From: Bos javanicus
Lineage: Eukaryota; Chordata; Mammalia; Artiodactyla; Bovidae
NCBI RefSeq assembly: GCF_032452875.1
Contig: NC_083877.1
Coordinates: forward strand, 50,641,724-50,705,723
Direction of reading: 5' to 3'
DNA length: 64,000 bases
Shown here: positions 23,978 to 37,755 of the stretch, one piece after another
How positions within the stretch are numbered: the first letter of the stretch is position 1
Layout: each line of letters starts with the position of its first letter
Program-made: the position numbers and the translations under genes
Notes under the pieces: model-generated
What the model was told of the DNA's origin: nothing
What the model saw: the letters and a program-made list of their open reading frames with translations, nothing else
Database searches by the model: none

Positions 23978-24861
23978 TGAATGGAGTTGCTGAAGCACTT
24001 GAGAAATGGCTCAAGAACTCAGGGAAGGACACTCAGAGATCCATTTTAACTCCTCAGACCTTGACTAAGCTATGGTCATAGAAGCAGTGGGAACACCACA
24101 CAACACCCCTGTCCCCCCGCCCCCTTGCAAGCTGCTGGAGCAGTCAGGACCAGCTTTGCCATGTCCTTTCCTTCCCTGTTACCTGCAAAGGTCCCCCATG
24201 GTCCTGGGTAATGGATGCCAGGCATCATTTACATGATCAAGCGTCTCTGTGCCAGGCAAATACAATATTACAGTCTTCCAGTTTTTACAAATTTTAGAGC
24301 TTCCTCCAAGTAATATTGTCCTTTTGGTCTCTTACTTCAGATATAATATCAGGGCTAACTGCTTTAATCAACAGTTGCAAGCATGATTATTTTCTAGAAA
24401 GGGCCTGACTTCTGTGAAAGCAAAATTGAGTTTCATTTTTGGTCCACAGTTCAAATTTCTGCTCTGTTTAATCCTCTACCCCTCCCGCCAGCCTCCACTC
24501 CTCCCCAGCCCGCATCTTCCCAGGCTTGTACTTCCTTGGCACTCACACCCCTCACTTCAGAGATGTCTTCATTCAAAACATAAAAATCTATTTGCTCTTA
24601 AAAGGTCAGGTAAACCACAAGTCCTGGCTTGTGGGTTTATGATAATCAGGTGCAGACATGCTTTCAGAGATTTTTTTAATTATTAAAATTACTGCCAACT
24701 TCAAGAGCTATTGATGCTCTTGAACTTGTGTCGTGTAGTCATGGTCTATTGTTTAGAAAACACATGTGCTGTAAAAATCTGTAATTGTATCTGATGAGGT
24801 TAAAAGTAGATTATTGCTGGGGAGACTTCCTGGAAAATTCATGATGCCCAGTAAGTCACTT

Positions 24862-25078
24862 GGGCTTCCCTGGTGGCTCAGATGGTAAAGAATCTGCATG
24901 CAATGCAGGAGACCTGGGTTCAGTCCCTGGGTCGGGAAGATCCCCTGGAGAAGGAAATGGCAGCCCACTCCAGTATTCTTGCCTGGGAATCCCATGGACA
25001 GAGGAGCCTGGCGGGCTAACACCCACAGGGTCGCAAAGAGTCAGACACAACTGAGCCACTAGCACTATTAATACTACT
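24862..25078 (+). repeat. Bov-tA SINE with 12-bp target duplication
   Basis: Full tRNA-like head and Bov-A unit. agtaagtcactt stands at 24850-24861 and 25079-25090. Confidence 0.95.
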
Positions 25079-25114
25079 AGTAAGTCACTTAGGAGGAATT
25101 TACATGGATCACGT

Positions 25115-25230
25115 TCATTCCATCAGTCAGTCAGTCAGCAACTATTTATTGAGCACCTACTGTGTTCAAGGTAGAGGTCATGTTCCAGACACTGGGTACA
25201 TTGCAGTGACTAAGACAAAGTCCTTGCCCT
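25115..25230 (-). repeat. L2 LINE 3' tail, antisense
   Basis: caactatttattgagcacctactgtg ... ccttgccctgtg is the reverse of the L2 end. It is preceded by four CAGT units. Confidence 0.6.
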
Positions 25231-25812
25231 GTGCCCTTTGAGGCAGGCATATCAACAGATGCAGCCCAGTTACACTTCCTAATGAAGATACATTCAGCCA
25301 GCAAAGCATTAGTGAATTAGCTTCACTTAAAATTGCTCATACTCAAAAGCACAGTTCGTCAGGGTCTTTTACTGGAAGGAAGGGATGGTAGAAAGAGTGG
25401 CCTATTGGCATCTAGTAGGCAAAGGCCACTGATACTGTGAAACATCCCCTAATGTGTAAAGCACACACCACCCCCCACCCCGGGGTCCCAACACAGAATT
25501 ATCCAATCCTAAGTATCCTTAGCACCAAGGTTGAGAAACCCTGCTTTAGAGCAAAGCAGAATCTGCATTGAATCTGGACAAGTCACACACAGCCTCGTGC
25601 TGTGGCCTCTCTTATTTAACTCAGCAAATTCACACTCAGCCCCCTCTGTTGTGTCCTGCTGCCAAGGTGTGTCTCAATAATAGTGGGTGGGAAAACATGA
25701 AAGGCAGAGTTTAAAATTTTATTTTTCCAATTTTATTTTCCAAGGTGTTTCTGTCTTAGAATTCTTTCTCAGTGTTCCTCTTGTCCACTGCTTTATTTTC
25801 CTACATCTTTAA

Positions 25813-26061
<249 letters not shown>

Positions 26062-26574
26062 TGATGGATTCCTGTAAGAGGTAGGATTTTCTGGGACTCA
26101 GGAACCGTCGTACCCCTGGGTCAGGCTAAGGTCAGTGAGATGCAACAGATTGGTTACAGAAGATGGCCAGAAGTGATGTTGCCCCTTGAGAAAGGGTTAC
26201 AGGATGCTAGCTGGATTTGACTTGGCTGTACTAAAACCCCAAAGGGATATTAAGTACCTCGTAGCTTAATAGTCAGCAGATGATAATCAGCTACTTTCTA
26301 AGAGGAAATGGCTTTGCGCTGAATCTAGAAGAATTCACATTAATCTATCAGAGAAATTTTATGATCTAGAGCCATATTTTGGATTTTGATGACAGTTTTC
26401 CAGACCAGACCCCAAAACTCCTCCAAGTTCTTTATATGTATCTGAAATTCTACTGAGCCTTTTAAGGGGAATTTATGCACCTTCCTCACTGGACCTTGCA
26501 GGCCCTTCTTTTTGTGAATTACAGGCATCTTGGCCCCACAGTATCTCAGAATCAAAGGAATTCTTAGTGTATCT

Positions 26575-26702
26575 TTTGTTCTTTTTTTTTTTTGGCTGTG
26601 CCTTGCAGCATGCATGATCTTAATTGCCAGACCAAGGATCAAACCCATGCCCTGTGCATTGGGAACTTGGAGTCTTAATCACTGGACAACCAGGGAAGTT
26701 CT
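26575..26702 (-). repeat. Short CHR-type SINE, antisense
   Basis: Poly-T, ggctgtgccttgcagc, ccaaggatcaaaccc, ccagggaagtt end. Near-duplicate flanks tcttagtgtatctt / tcttagtgtttctt. Confidence 0.87.
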
Positions 26703-26884
26703 CTTAGTGTTTCTTGGAAGCCTTTCATGGGGTATGCACTGAATTATCAGAGACCTTGTGCGATAAAATTGTCCCTAACAACACTCTGAATTTAAAGGTT
26801 GTGTTGAACATATTCCATCATGTGATTTTTTGAAAACCAGTCAGTAAACTTTTTCTTTTTTAGTTATACCAGATGAAGACACTT

Positions 26885-27090
26885 TTAAAATTATATATTT
26901 ATTTTAAATTTTTATTTTACATTAGGGTATAGTCAATTTATAATGTTGTTTTAATTTCAGATGTACAGCAAAGTGATTTCAGCTCTACATATACCATATA
27001 GGTTATTGCAGAGTTTTGAGTAGAGTTCCTGTGCTCTACAGTAGACCCTTGTTGATTGTCTATTTTATATATAGTAGTGTGCATATTAAA
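26885..27090 (-). repeat. L1 3'-region fragment, antisense
   Basis: gtatagtcaatttataatgttg, cagatgtacagcaaagtgat, gttcctgtgctctacagtag in order. Confidence 0.7.
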
Positions 27091-28424
27091 AATGGTTTTT
27101 TAAAGAATCATACCAATTAAATACCACCCTGTCTTCATAATCAATGGGATCATCAAGTGATTAAGAGTAGGGCCCTGGGGTTCATCATTAGTGTTCAAAT
27201 CTCTCACCACATGATTGCCAGAAAATTACCTAAATTCTCAATGCTTCTTTTGCCTCTCTGTAAGGTAGAGATTTTAGTACCTAATCTCAGGGGGGATACT
27301 GTGGTAATTAATTTCATAATCCATCTAAGGCACACACTGCCTGAAACATAAACACAAAAGCATATGCTCTCATGTTACGTATACTCCATCTGTCCCCTCC
27401 TTCTCTCCCATGCTTCTTCATCTCTAGATAATTCTCAATGGACACTTGATGCGCCTGTGCTGACTCCCCACCTGGACTGTCCTCCCCTCACCAGCTGTAC
27501 AACCAGATCCTACCTGCCCTTCTCACCCTTCTTGATAACCCCAGCCCCATGGATACGGTGGTGGTTCTTGTCTGTTCTGTTCACTGGCTTTTTCTTTTCT
27601 GAACATTTCAGGAAAATGGAAGCCTGCCTCCCTAGCCTCTGAGGACACAAACACTGTAATGTCCCAGCAATAAGACAATCCCATCCAGAGGGGCCTCAGG
27701 TTTTGTGGAGGAAGTCAGATGCAAGCCGGGTCTTGAGTTAGAGGGTAGAGTCCACTAGGGGATGAAGGACAATCCTGTTCAAGGAACTGGAGACATAGAA
27801 TGTCCTGGGATGGAGTTTGGATGGAGTTCCCTGGGGCTGAGAGGAGGTGCAGTTCTCCCAAAGCCCCACATGTTGACCTCTGTGCACGGCTCTGACTCAT
27901 GCCGTCACTTCTGGGTCCTGGAAGAGGATTCGCTTTAGGCTGGAAACTCTGGTCACAAGACTGTCACACAGTCACATCTAAGGGGCCCAGATCATCAGGG
28001 CTGCAGTGACTCACTTTCAAGTGGTCTGGATTCTCGGTCCAGCTTATTTCCTATGAAAAGGAGGGTGGGGGCAGGGGCATTTTTCTCCTCCTTGGAAGAC
28101 TTGAACCCTTTGCCTCCTTCTTATTCTTATCTAGTTGAATGCTCAGAGTTGCCCCCTTCCAGGCATACTCAGAATGTTCCAGATTGCTATGGCTGGGGGA
28201 GTCAGCAAGCTTGTTTAGGGAGACTGGACTCTACCTATTCTCACCTCAATGGTCCCTCCTTGGTGAACCATGTGGCCTCCGGCTGTCCGATGTTCTGCCT
28301 CCACATAGGAGTGAGTCTCCCTGTTTTATGTCTCGTAAGTCACCTCTTAGAGATGCATAGCTCTGGCTCAATCTCTTACATCTTTCATATCCTCAGTATT
28401 TTGCAGATGCTAAGCGTCATCTTT

Positions 28425-28625
28425 TTTAAAAAAATTTTTATTGAAGTATAGTTGATGTACAATTTGTGTTTCAGATGTACAGCAAAATGATTGTTATACA
28501 TATATATGTATAACTTTTTTATGTTCTTTTCCTTTATAGATCATGACAAAATATTGAGTATAGTTCCCTGTGCTGTACTGGCTGTCCTTGTTGGTTATTT
28601 TATGTATAGTAGCTACATCTCATCT
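28425..28625 (-). repeat. L1 3'-region fragment, antisense
   Basis: tttttattgaagtatagttg, cagatgtacagcaaaatgat, gttccctgtgctgtac, tatgtatagtag. Confidence 0.75.
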
Positions 28626-29562
28626 TAATATCTCTGAGGTATAAGTGTTTAAAGGGATCCTGCATTCCTTAGAAGAAAAATTAATGTTCAAGGTAGTTTT
28701 ATATTGGGTATTTTGTGTATTCTAATTCTTTAAAATGTGAAAGTGTTCTGTAGAATTTAATTTATAGAATATTTGGTGAGAACTTCCACTATCTTTGTTT
28801 ATAAAGCATATTCTTCATTTAATAACATGTGATTATTGAAGCTTTCCTAAATTCTACATTTTCATGGCTAAAAGGGACCAGTTTTGAAATTAGAGCCAAA
28901 GGTTGATGCTGTTGGGAGATAGAATGGAGCTCAGAGTCAGCAAAGTAGACTGGGCTGGCAGCTTTATCTAAGTGGGCCTGGCCTCTAAAGGAGCAGATGT
29001 GGCAGGAGACACAAGTGCCCTGAGGTAACTGGACCGGTAGACACTGAACATCCATTCCAACCTGCAGATCGAGGTAGTAGAAGTATTCTAGTTCTGCTTG
29101 GTTTACAGATGGGCAACCGTGGTCCAAAGAAATTTAGTGATTTGTTAGACAGCTTGCAAAGAGCAGAGCCAGGATCCTAGTTCAGACTTGCTAACGATCT
29201 ACGAGGAGGTTAGAATGAGGAGCCGTCACCCTAAGGAGTGTTACCTTTGCTTACTCTTTGGTCTGCATATCTTGATGGCCACTTCTGCTCAGCAAGTAGC
29301 TTTGGAAGCTTTCTATTCTAAGTCATGGGCTCTTCTTGTCTGGAGTCAGAGTAAATTCAAACTGTGGCTTCCCCACCACCTCTGGGGACATCTACAGTTG
29401 ACCCATAGCTAAGTACAGGATAATTGTGATGGTTAAGATAAATTCTTGTTTGCTCAAATTAATTATCCCACAACCTAAAAGCTTCTATCTAATCCTAGCC
29501 CTCCCAGTTAATTCCTTTTGGTATTACAATAAATTATTCATTATCTTCCTTAGGAAGGAGGA

Positions 29563-29770
29563 AGGCATTGTGGTTAGGAAAAAAACATGCTAGCTCACAG
29601 ACTTGGGTTCAAGCCTCACTGCTGTTGCTTACTAATTGTGTCATCTCGAGCAATACTTTATTTAAGGCCCCGTTTTCTCATCTAAAAAATGGGAATGATA
29701 ATCGTGAGTCATAAATAAGAAAATCCATGTGTCTAGTCCATGAAGCATTTTCAGTACATTACTATTTTGA
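29563..29770 (+). repeat. MIR SINE
   Basis: acttgggttcaagcctcactgc, ttttctcatctaaaaaatggg and later tail words in MIR order. Confidence 0.75.
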
Positions 29771-31155
29771 GCTGGAAAGAACTGTGTCAAGTGGCATATA
29801 AACTTAAGTCAAAATTGCCCCTGTGTTTTCAACTTGCTAAGTTGAAAAGAGATGCTCTGAAATGCTTAGGACTAAATAGTGTGCCAAGTTATTCTTAAAA
29901 ATAAGAGTTGGGGATTTAAAAAAAAGATGCAATCTCTCATCAACAAGGAAGATGAGTCAATTTACATTTTTATCATGGAGCTGTGCTTTGCTCATACAGC
30001 CTCTGCACCTTTGCTCTGAATTCGAAACATTGCAAATAATGCCATATTCCGCATGTCTAGATGGAGAACTTTTGCTTTGAATACACTGGAGTTTTTCTCA
30101 AGGGTTTCGGATTTCCCAAACCCTTGAAAATAGAAAAGTCCTAATTGAAAGAGGGTTGTCTACTGCAGGCAAGTCCCTTCTGCTGACTTGGTAATGGTTT
30201 TCTGGCTTTAGGGATCCTTTCCTCTATTTTCTTTTAGAGGTTTTCTCTCTTCACGCTGATTTGCTTGGAATGAGGGTTTGTGTGTGCCCCGTTCTTGGAT
30301 CCACGGGGTGTGCTCAGCTGTGGGGATAGAAATGCTGATCTGGGCTCTGATGTGTTTTTCATTTGAGATACTCATGATTTGAAATATGTCATGAGCAATT
30401 GTAACTCTATTTATGTGGCTTTTTCTGCTTGAACCCAGTTCCATCGTGGGTACCCAGTGTGCAGGTAGTGAGGAATGATTTTACATCGAATATTTTAGTT
30501 TGTGAAGGAGTATGTTTCCTGCTACACTAAAAGGGCTCCAAGTCAGCAAGTCTGTAAAAAGATGTGCTGAGGAAGAAAGTGAATGAAATGGCATAATAAA
30601 GGTTTATGAATTCTGAAATTTTTATGTGTCTCCCACCTTTTAATTGTGACTTTCCATCATTTTATTAAGATGATTCTTCATTGGTTGGATTGCCTGGAAA
30701 GAATACAGGGGGTTCTAATGATTTATCCTTGCAGATAATTTGTGTACCACCTCTCCCTCCAGAGTTTATAAGAAAAATGTATTTTCAAAAATCCTCAGTT
30801 GATATGAAATTAACTAAAGTTGTTAATAATTAGCATGCTTTCTTATTTCTCTTAAAAATTATGTGTCTGGATATACTGGGTTTGGTGGATTCTTTTTTGT
30901 TTTTATTTTGTTAACTATACTAAAAAGGCCTCATTGGTGTCAAAAATTTAATTTCAAATGCACTTGTGAGTGTTCAGATCACCGTAATAGTCAGTAGAGC
31001 TTTGAGGAAGTATAGTATCCCTGAGTTAAATCTAATGAACAAACTGTCATGAGGATGAATTTCTAGCTGCACATTTGCACACAAATCTCCTTGGAAAGCT
31101 GATCTACTTTAGAGCACATTCCATGTTTCTAAATGATGTTATTCTTCCTTTCCAG

Positions 31156-31262
31156 AAACAAGCCAATGACCTCGTGAGCACCCTGATGAAATGTACACCT
31201 CACTACATTCGCTGCATCAAACCCAACGAAACCAAGAAGCCCAAAGACTGGGAGGAAAGCAG
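31156..31262 (+). CDS. MYO1E: MYO1E coding exon, motor SH-helix region, residues ~567-601
   Basis: 35 codons plus AG, KQANDLVSTLMKCTPHY to KPKDWEES. It includes the class-wide PHYIRCIKPNE motif that precedes the SH1/SH2 helices. Preceded by a 5.1-kb intron. Acceptor cctttccag, donor CAG/gtatgg; the split codon is AGG (Arg602). Confidence 0.96.
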
Positions 31263-33047
31263 GTATGGCAGAGGCACAGGTGGAGGTCAAGGGCAGCTAA
31301 CATCAAGGGCAGCCTCGGCCTGTTTTCCCACTGCTCAAGTCAGGCCATCTGGCCTCTTCCCCAGGCAGGAGCAGTTTCAGTTGTCTTCAGATGTGTTTTA
31401 TGTCTTCATGTCTTAACTTCAGGAAGAAGCCTATGTATATATCATTTTCCCCTCCTTGTTTTTTCCTGAAATGTTGGCAGTGCCCTTCAGTTCAGAATTA
31501 GTGATTTATAATGTTGATCTTGGCTAGTCTGGGGGCAAATGGAAAAAAGAAAGCAAACCCCAGCACAGCAGAGTCAGGAAGGTTTTCAGATTAGTTTAGG
31601 CCCTGTGTAGACATTCTTAGTGCACTCGGCTTCTCGTCAGCACCCACAGGATGTGGCCTGGAATGCTGAGCTCAGGGTTGCAGGTGGGGTTCTGCAGAGC
31701 TAGTTAAAAAACGATCTGTCGTTTAGTTGCTTATGTGGGCAGAGGGGCTGTAGGCTCTGTAACCCCCAAGCCCAGTGCTGATGAGCAGAGTGACTCTCTT
31801 GGGCTGGAAGGAACCAGCCCAAGGGAGATGTGAGGCATATAAGCAGTGAGCCATATCCTCCCTGGCTTCTGAGGAGTCCTACGTCACATTCCTCCTACAC
31901 CTGCCATTTAGGGATGTGGCCTCTGCAGGATTCAAGGGAGATGATTGAGAAGGAAAATGTTAAGATGATGACTGGAGAATATAGGTTTTGTATCCAGCTG
32001 GGGAAATTCCTCCTGTCTGTAGGAACACGGAAGCAGGGCTGAAGAGAGACCCTGTGAGTGACTTGGACTAGAGAGAGAAGTCCTACCACCGTCACCAGAT
32101 GTGATGGACTTGAGCATACTGGTGTTCCTGTTCATACTAGAATTCATGCTGGAATGCCTATCTTTTTTTCTTTTTTCTTTTCTCTCTTGGAAAAAAACAT
32201 AGACTCTTCTAGGTATCAAGTGACTTAGTCAAGGTTAAACTCCAATGGGAAGACCAGGATGAAAATTCCTAGCTGCTCATCACCTCCCCCGAGGGACCTG
32301 GAGGGTTCATATCCCATCTCCCCACCAACACCCTTTCTAGCCCACAGCAGACAGACAATGCTTGATCATTTCCAGGGAGGAAAAGATAAATAGGAAGGAA
32401 AACACCCAGGTGTGAGCACTTGCTGTCTGCAAATCCTTCTTCGTATTTTCACACTCTGTGGTGCAGCCTAAGACTGTTTTTCTCACCTTAAGGTGCTGCT
32501 GGGATGTGGCAGCCTTCTGTTTGGTTATGTCACAATATTCTGAATAATCTCATCAATAAGTGCAGATTCCTAAGACATCTTTTTTATAGAATTACTCAAA
32601 TTTTTCAATTTAAAATAATCTAAGATTCACTTACAATAGTATCTGTAAATGGCATTCATGCTCTGATGGGAAACCCATTCCTCCTGGGTCATCAGCTCTC
32701 CTTGGATACCTCTTGCCACCAGCTGGCACTGCAGCCCTTCTCTAAGTCGGTTTTACTCTGTTCAGCCAAAAGAACCATTCTTGGGACTCTTCTGTGTGAT
32801 GGTTCTTCTGCTAGTTCAAGGCAGTTGCCATGTTTTCCTGGGATCTTCTCTTCCGTGAACTCATCACTTAGCCACTCCAGCCATTCCTTTGAAGGAGCTA
32901 GATGTGGAATCCAACCTTGCCCCTTCTCAGTCATTCCTCTGGATGTGCTTAAATTGCCCTCTGCTTTTCTGAACTGTGGCACACACTTTTTCCTTTGATG
33001 TCAAGAGAATAACAGATGGAAAATGTCTGGGGGGTTTTGCCTTCTGA

Positions 33048-33226
33048 CACTAGTTCTCAAACTTGAGTATGCATCAGAATATCCTCTGGAAGGCTTATGA
33101 CAGGGCCCCATTCCCAGAGTTTCTGGGTCATTGAGCCTGGGGTGGGGCCTGGGGGTCTGCATTCTTAACAAGCCCCCAAGTGGTGCTAGTGATGATAGTC
33201 TGGGTCTCATATTTGGAGAGCAGCTG
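33048..33226 (+). repeat. MER5A (hAT non-autonomous DNA transposon)
   Basis: tagttctcaaacttgagtatg, cagagtttctgggtcattg, gcattcttaacaagcccccaa and a closing inverted end. Confidence 0.8.
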
Positions 33227-33239
33227 ATCTAGAGCTAAG

Positions 33240-33365
33240 TTCTAGCCTAGGATTTGGAAGAACTGTATCCTGTGCTGGTCTGTCACCAACTAGTTTGAGT
33301 GAAGCACTTCATCTCCTGAGTCCTCAGTCTCTTCCTCTTTAAATAAGAGGGTCAGGCCAGAGAGG
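33240..33365 (+). repeat. MIR SINE fragment
   Basis: gttctagcctaggatttgg ... tcaccaactagtttgagtg ... gtcctcagtctcttcctc matches the MIR core and 3' part, next to MER5A. Confidence 0.5.
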
Positions 33366-34093
33366 GACTCCTTCAATCAGACAGAATGAACACCCCCAGA
33401 TCTGTTCCCCTGTGTCTGCCATCCTGCCTCTGCCCGTCTCTTCGTCACTCCTGTGCTCAGTCACCCACACTCACATCTCATGCACGTACACACTGAGTAG
33501 AAGGGTGGTGTCATTAGCAGCCTCAGAAATAAATTACAAGAGTCTAGAAAGCAGAGGGATTGCTAAGAAGTGCTGGAGCCCACCCTTCCCCCTACTTCAG
33601 ACTCACTCCAGCTTCCCTTCCCAGCAAACGTAATCATGACTGAAAACATCTCACTCATCCTCAAATGCGGTACCTCCCTGGCACGCTCTACCCTGCCCCA
33701 CGTATTCAGCTCTGCTGACAGGCACTCTAATGGGATATCTTACAGTAGCTGCTGGTTGGAAGTTCCTCAATCATGATGCCACCTTCTCAAAATCCAAACC
33801 GAGTCATTGGAATATCAAAGACTGGAGAAATGAAGACAGGGGTACATTTTATTCAGTAAATTTTCATAGAGTTTCCAACAATGGTGTCCCCCTCGCTCGC
33901 TTTTTTTTTTTTTTTAATCACATCCCTTATTTGAATTTCAGTGAGGAACTTCCTAACATACACTCTTGTAAACTGGTGTTACAAAGACTAAGGTGTTCCT
34001 TAGTCAAATGTTGATTTGTGTTTCCAGTAGGATGGCACCCTGGGATCTGCCCTCGTGTCTTGGTTCAGGTTTACTGTGACCGATGGTTTCACT

Positions 34094-34328
34094 CTGGGGC
34101 TTTCCTGGTGGTTCAATAGTAAAGAATCTGCTAAAGAATCTGCCTGCGTTGCAGGAGACGTGGGAGATGCGGTTTGATCCTTGGGTCGGGAAGATCCCCT
34201 GGAAGGGAAATGGCAACCCACTTAAGTTCCCTTGCCCAGAAAAGTCCCATGGACAGAGGAGCCTCGTGGGCTGTGATCTTTGGGGTCAGAAAGAGTCAGT
34301 CGGACAGGACTGAGCGACTGAGCACGCC
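34094..34328 (+). repeat. Bov-tA SINE with target duplication
   Basis: tggtttcact at 34084-34093 and 34329-34338. The head has a 12-bp tandem repeat (taaagaatctgc twice), and the B box is disrupted (ggagatgcggtttgatcc). Confidence 0.93.
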
Positions 34329-35251
34329 TGGTTTCACTTCATCTGTGAGCATGAAACTTCAGGGCCCATGGAAGGGCAGTGTGCTTCATTGGCAGGGATC
34401 ACACGGTCAATTGAAGTTCTCGGCAGACAGGGTTACTCATTCCACAAGTTTATGGCGTGTAGTTTATTTTTCTTTTCCTGTTGGAAATGTGTCTTCATTT
34501 GGCTTAGGGCAAACTGCCTGCCCTGGATTCTGAATTACTGCCCTGGTGGAATTCTCTGGCCCTAACCTTCTTGGGTTAATGGCTGAGGACAGTCTTGAAA
34601 GAGGACTCCTTCTGAAAGGAGGAGACGGCTTACTCAGGAGAACAACAGGTATTGCCAGCCTGGCTGATGTTTACTGAGGCATGATGGCGCTCCAGGAATA
34701 TGTAAAAAACATGGAATTTTAAACATAACACTATATTAATACTTTGAACCAGTTGTCCGGTTGACAAAAATTCCTAATGACGAAAGTTGTAATGAACGGA
34801 CCAATGCTTTCACATGAGGCATATTGTTTTCCATGTGAGTCATGAGGAAGGAACATTTCTTCTTGAATCAATGGGTGATGCATTCCCTGCCTCAAAGCTT
34901 GGGGTATAGCCAGTATTTGTGAAAAAGACTTAAAATGAGCAGATATCTCTTAATTGACAGCATCATGTGTAATTTCCTTAATGGAGAAAAGGTCGATGGT
35001 GAGTTTGGGATTTGGAGGACGGGAAAAAGGAAAATTATTTTCCTGACTCAGGTTTCTACTCCTTTGGTTTACCAGATATGTGTGAATATTGTATAACCTG
35101 AGGACCAGCTCAGACTCAGATTATTATAATTTATAATCTTTTTTAATATGCTTCCCTGAAATGTGGAATTGAGAGTTTGTGGATATAGTGGGTAGGAGAA
35201 TAGGGTGAAAAGATTATCCAGTCCCATCCTGGCTCCTTCTTTCCTTTATAG

Positions 35252-35350
35252 GGTAAAGCATCAAGTAGAATACCTGGGCCTCAAAGAGAACATTCGAGTG
35301 AGGAGAGCTGGTTACGCCTATCGGCGTGTCTTTCAAAAATTCCTGCAGAG
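35252..35350 (+). CDS. MYO1E: MYO1E coding exon, motor/converter, residues ~602-634
   Basis: One base finishing Arg602, 32 codons, then AG of Arg635. Sequence VKHQVEYLGLKENIRV to FQKFLQ. This is the SH1/SH2 region going into the converter (RRAGYAYRRVFQKFLQR). Acceptor cctttatag with G first in the exon; donor GAG/gtaaga. Confidence 0.96.
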
Positions 35351-35385
35351 GTAAGACTGGTGCCTTGGGACTCTTTTATGTTTTA

Positions 35386-35935
35386 AACAGGCTTATTGAG
35401 ATATAATTCACAGATCATACAATTCACCCATTTGAAGTATACAATTCAGTGGCTTTTAATATATTCATAGAGTTGTACATCCAACAATAATGTGATAGAC
35501 ATCACATTTGGCTCTTATGAATAACCAATAATGTGTCTATCAGTGTTCACATACACGTTTTTATGTAGGCATATGTTTTTATTTCTCTTGGGAACATACA
35601 TAAAAATGGAATTGCCAGGTCAAATGGTAATTATGTTTAACCTTTTTGATGAACTGCTATATGTTTTACGAAGCGGCTGTACCATTTTACATCCCCACCA
35701 ACAGTGTTTGAGGGTTCCAGTGTATGTGCGTCCTTGCCAGTATTTGTTATTATCCGACTTTCTGGTTCTGGCCATCCCGGTTGGAATGAAAGTTTCTCAC
35801 TGTGGTTCTGATTTGTACTTCCCTAATGGAAGATATTGTTGAGTATCTTTCCATGTGCTTATTAGCTGTTAGAGAAATGTCTGTCCAGTCCTTTGATCAC
35901 TTTTAAATTACTTGTCTTTTTAGTATTAAGTTATA
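35386..35935 (-). repeat. L1 3'-region fragment, antisense
   Basis: ttgagatataattcacagat, attcacccatttgaagtat, ggaattgccaggtcaaatgg, ccattttacatccccacc and tttccatgtgcttatta in the order of reversed L1. It begins 35 bp after the donor at 35351. Confidence 0.8.
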
Positions 35936-36971
35936 ATAATTCTTTTTAACATCATTTATTGTGAATAAATCATTTTAAAGCATCATTTATTTTAAGTAAA
36001 ATCAAGTATTTTGTCTGTTTAGAGTGATACATCAGTTCAGAAATTCATGGTAATTGTGACATGGGGAGAGACTGACATTTAACTGACTGAGCAAATTAAT
36101 AGTGTGGAGACAATTTCAGGAAAATATTTAATAAGCTTAAGGTATTTAACCTCAAATTTTTTGTCCAAACATAAAGTTAAACTGATTTTATATTTCTGTT
36201 AAAGTACATTTGGCAGGATATGTGCTAAATTGTTCTTACTTTGTGTTGTTTTTAAAAAGGATAAAATTTAGTGTTCTTAAAATACAACATGATTCTAATT
36301 TCTCTAGTGATTCTAAATTAGTGGAGTTTCACTAATGTTCCACATTTATTTAATTTCCTTTATGAAAGAAGGAAGCCATATTTACTGTTTTAATCAGAAA
36401 ATAATTATGTCTTCCTGGTATATGATACAGGAGCAAGATATAAGAACATTTTTTTTTAATTCAGATTTTATGTAACAAAGAGGTTTAGGAAGGAGAAGAA
36501 CTTAGTTGCCATCTTTGAAATCCAATATTTCTAATAGAGTAGCTTTCCCTTTGAGGATGTTGTTTCTTCTGCCGGGAGATAGGGATGGCTAATCTACTGC
36601 TTATCAATATGGGTCATCATCTGTGGAAGGTCATTGATGTGGAAGGTCAGGAGAGGCTTGGCCAAAGGGTGGATCATTCCATACAGTAAAACTTCATTGA
36701 TTTTTGTCCCCACACACTCAAGATTGCTGATGATTTTGGAGGCTGGTTAAACTAGGAATAAAATTCACCATCAGGGGTCTCTGAATTAACAGGCCCACTA
36801 CACCTCTAGCGTAAACACGGCAATATGAAAAGAAGTCTTTAGGAAGGTTAGAAAATAAATTTGGAGTGCTCTTGCATCACTGTAGCAGTCTCCATTTGCT
36901 GACAAACAACTGAGATGTTAATTATGAAAGACTTGCTCTTCTTTAAACAGACGGCCAGCACTAGCTTAGGA

Positions 36972-37199
36972 CAGGGTTTCACAACCTCAGCTATTGGCAT
37001 TTTGGTTTGGATGAGTCCTCGTGCGAGGCTGTCCTGGACATTGTAGGATGTTTAGCAACCTTAGCTTCTACTTACTAGATGCCAGTAGTACCAGCAACCC
37101 CGCCATCCCACCCTTATTTTCCCCAAGTAGTAACACCCAAAATTATCCGGACATTGCCCCATGTGGCCTGGGGAGACAAAGTCAGTTGAGAGAACCGTG
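36972..37199 (+). repeat. MER20 (hAT non-autonomous DNA transposon), complete
   Basis: cagggtttcacaacctcag at the start, gtcctggacattgtaggatg, tagatgccagtagtacc and a closing gttgagagaaccgtg. Flanks gcttagga / gcttagat look like a decayed 8-bp target duplication. Confidence 0.8.
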
Positions 37200-37394
37200 G
37201 CTTAGATTATCGTTAATATTTTTTGCAGAACTGCATTTCTTTGAAAATACCCTTTTTTAATTAAGAGGGAAGAAAGTTAAATACAGAAAATAGTGAATAA
37301 GAAATATTTCCTCCGACTTGCTTAAATTTCAAAAGGCTTGCCCTCAACAATTCCAAAATGTTTCTCCTTCAATATTTTTTCTGTACTTAAAAAA

Positions 37395-37755
37395 CTTTTT
37401 CTTTTTTATTTAAAGTTCTTTTTAAAAATTAATTCATTTTTGGCTGCCCTGGGGCTTTGTTGCTTTGCACAGGCTTTCTCTAGGTACAGAGAGTGGGGGC
37501 TACGCTTCGTTGCGGTGCACGGGCTTCTCATAGCGGTTGTGTTTTTGCAGAACACAGAATCCAGGTGTGCAGGCCCTGGTGGTGACCCACGGGCTCAGGA
37601 GCTGTGGCTCACCAGTTCTAGGGCACAGGCTCAGTGGTTGTGTCACATGGACATAGTTGCTCGGCAGCATGTGGGATCTTCCTGGAACAGGGATTGAACC
37701 CGTGTCCCCTGCATTGGCAGGCACATTCTTTACCACTGAGCCACCAGGGAAGTTC
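37395..37755 (-). repeat. Long CHR-type SINE, antisense, with target duplication
   Basis: Reverse of the long CHR body, ending ccaccagggaagttc. ctgtacttaaaaa stands on both sides (37381-37393 and 37756-37768). Confidence 0.92.

Larger units (their letters stand above)
31263..35251 (+). other. MYO1E: Intron, 4.0 kb
   Basis: MER5A and MIR side by side at 33048-33365, and a Bov-tA at 34094. 31270-33040 is unassigned, as are 33370-34080 (with a T15 tract near 33901) and 34340-35250. Confidence 0.9.
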
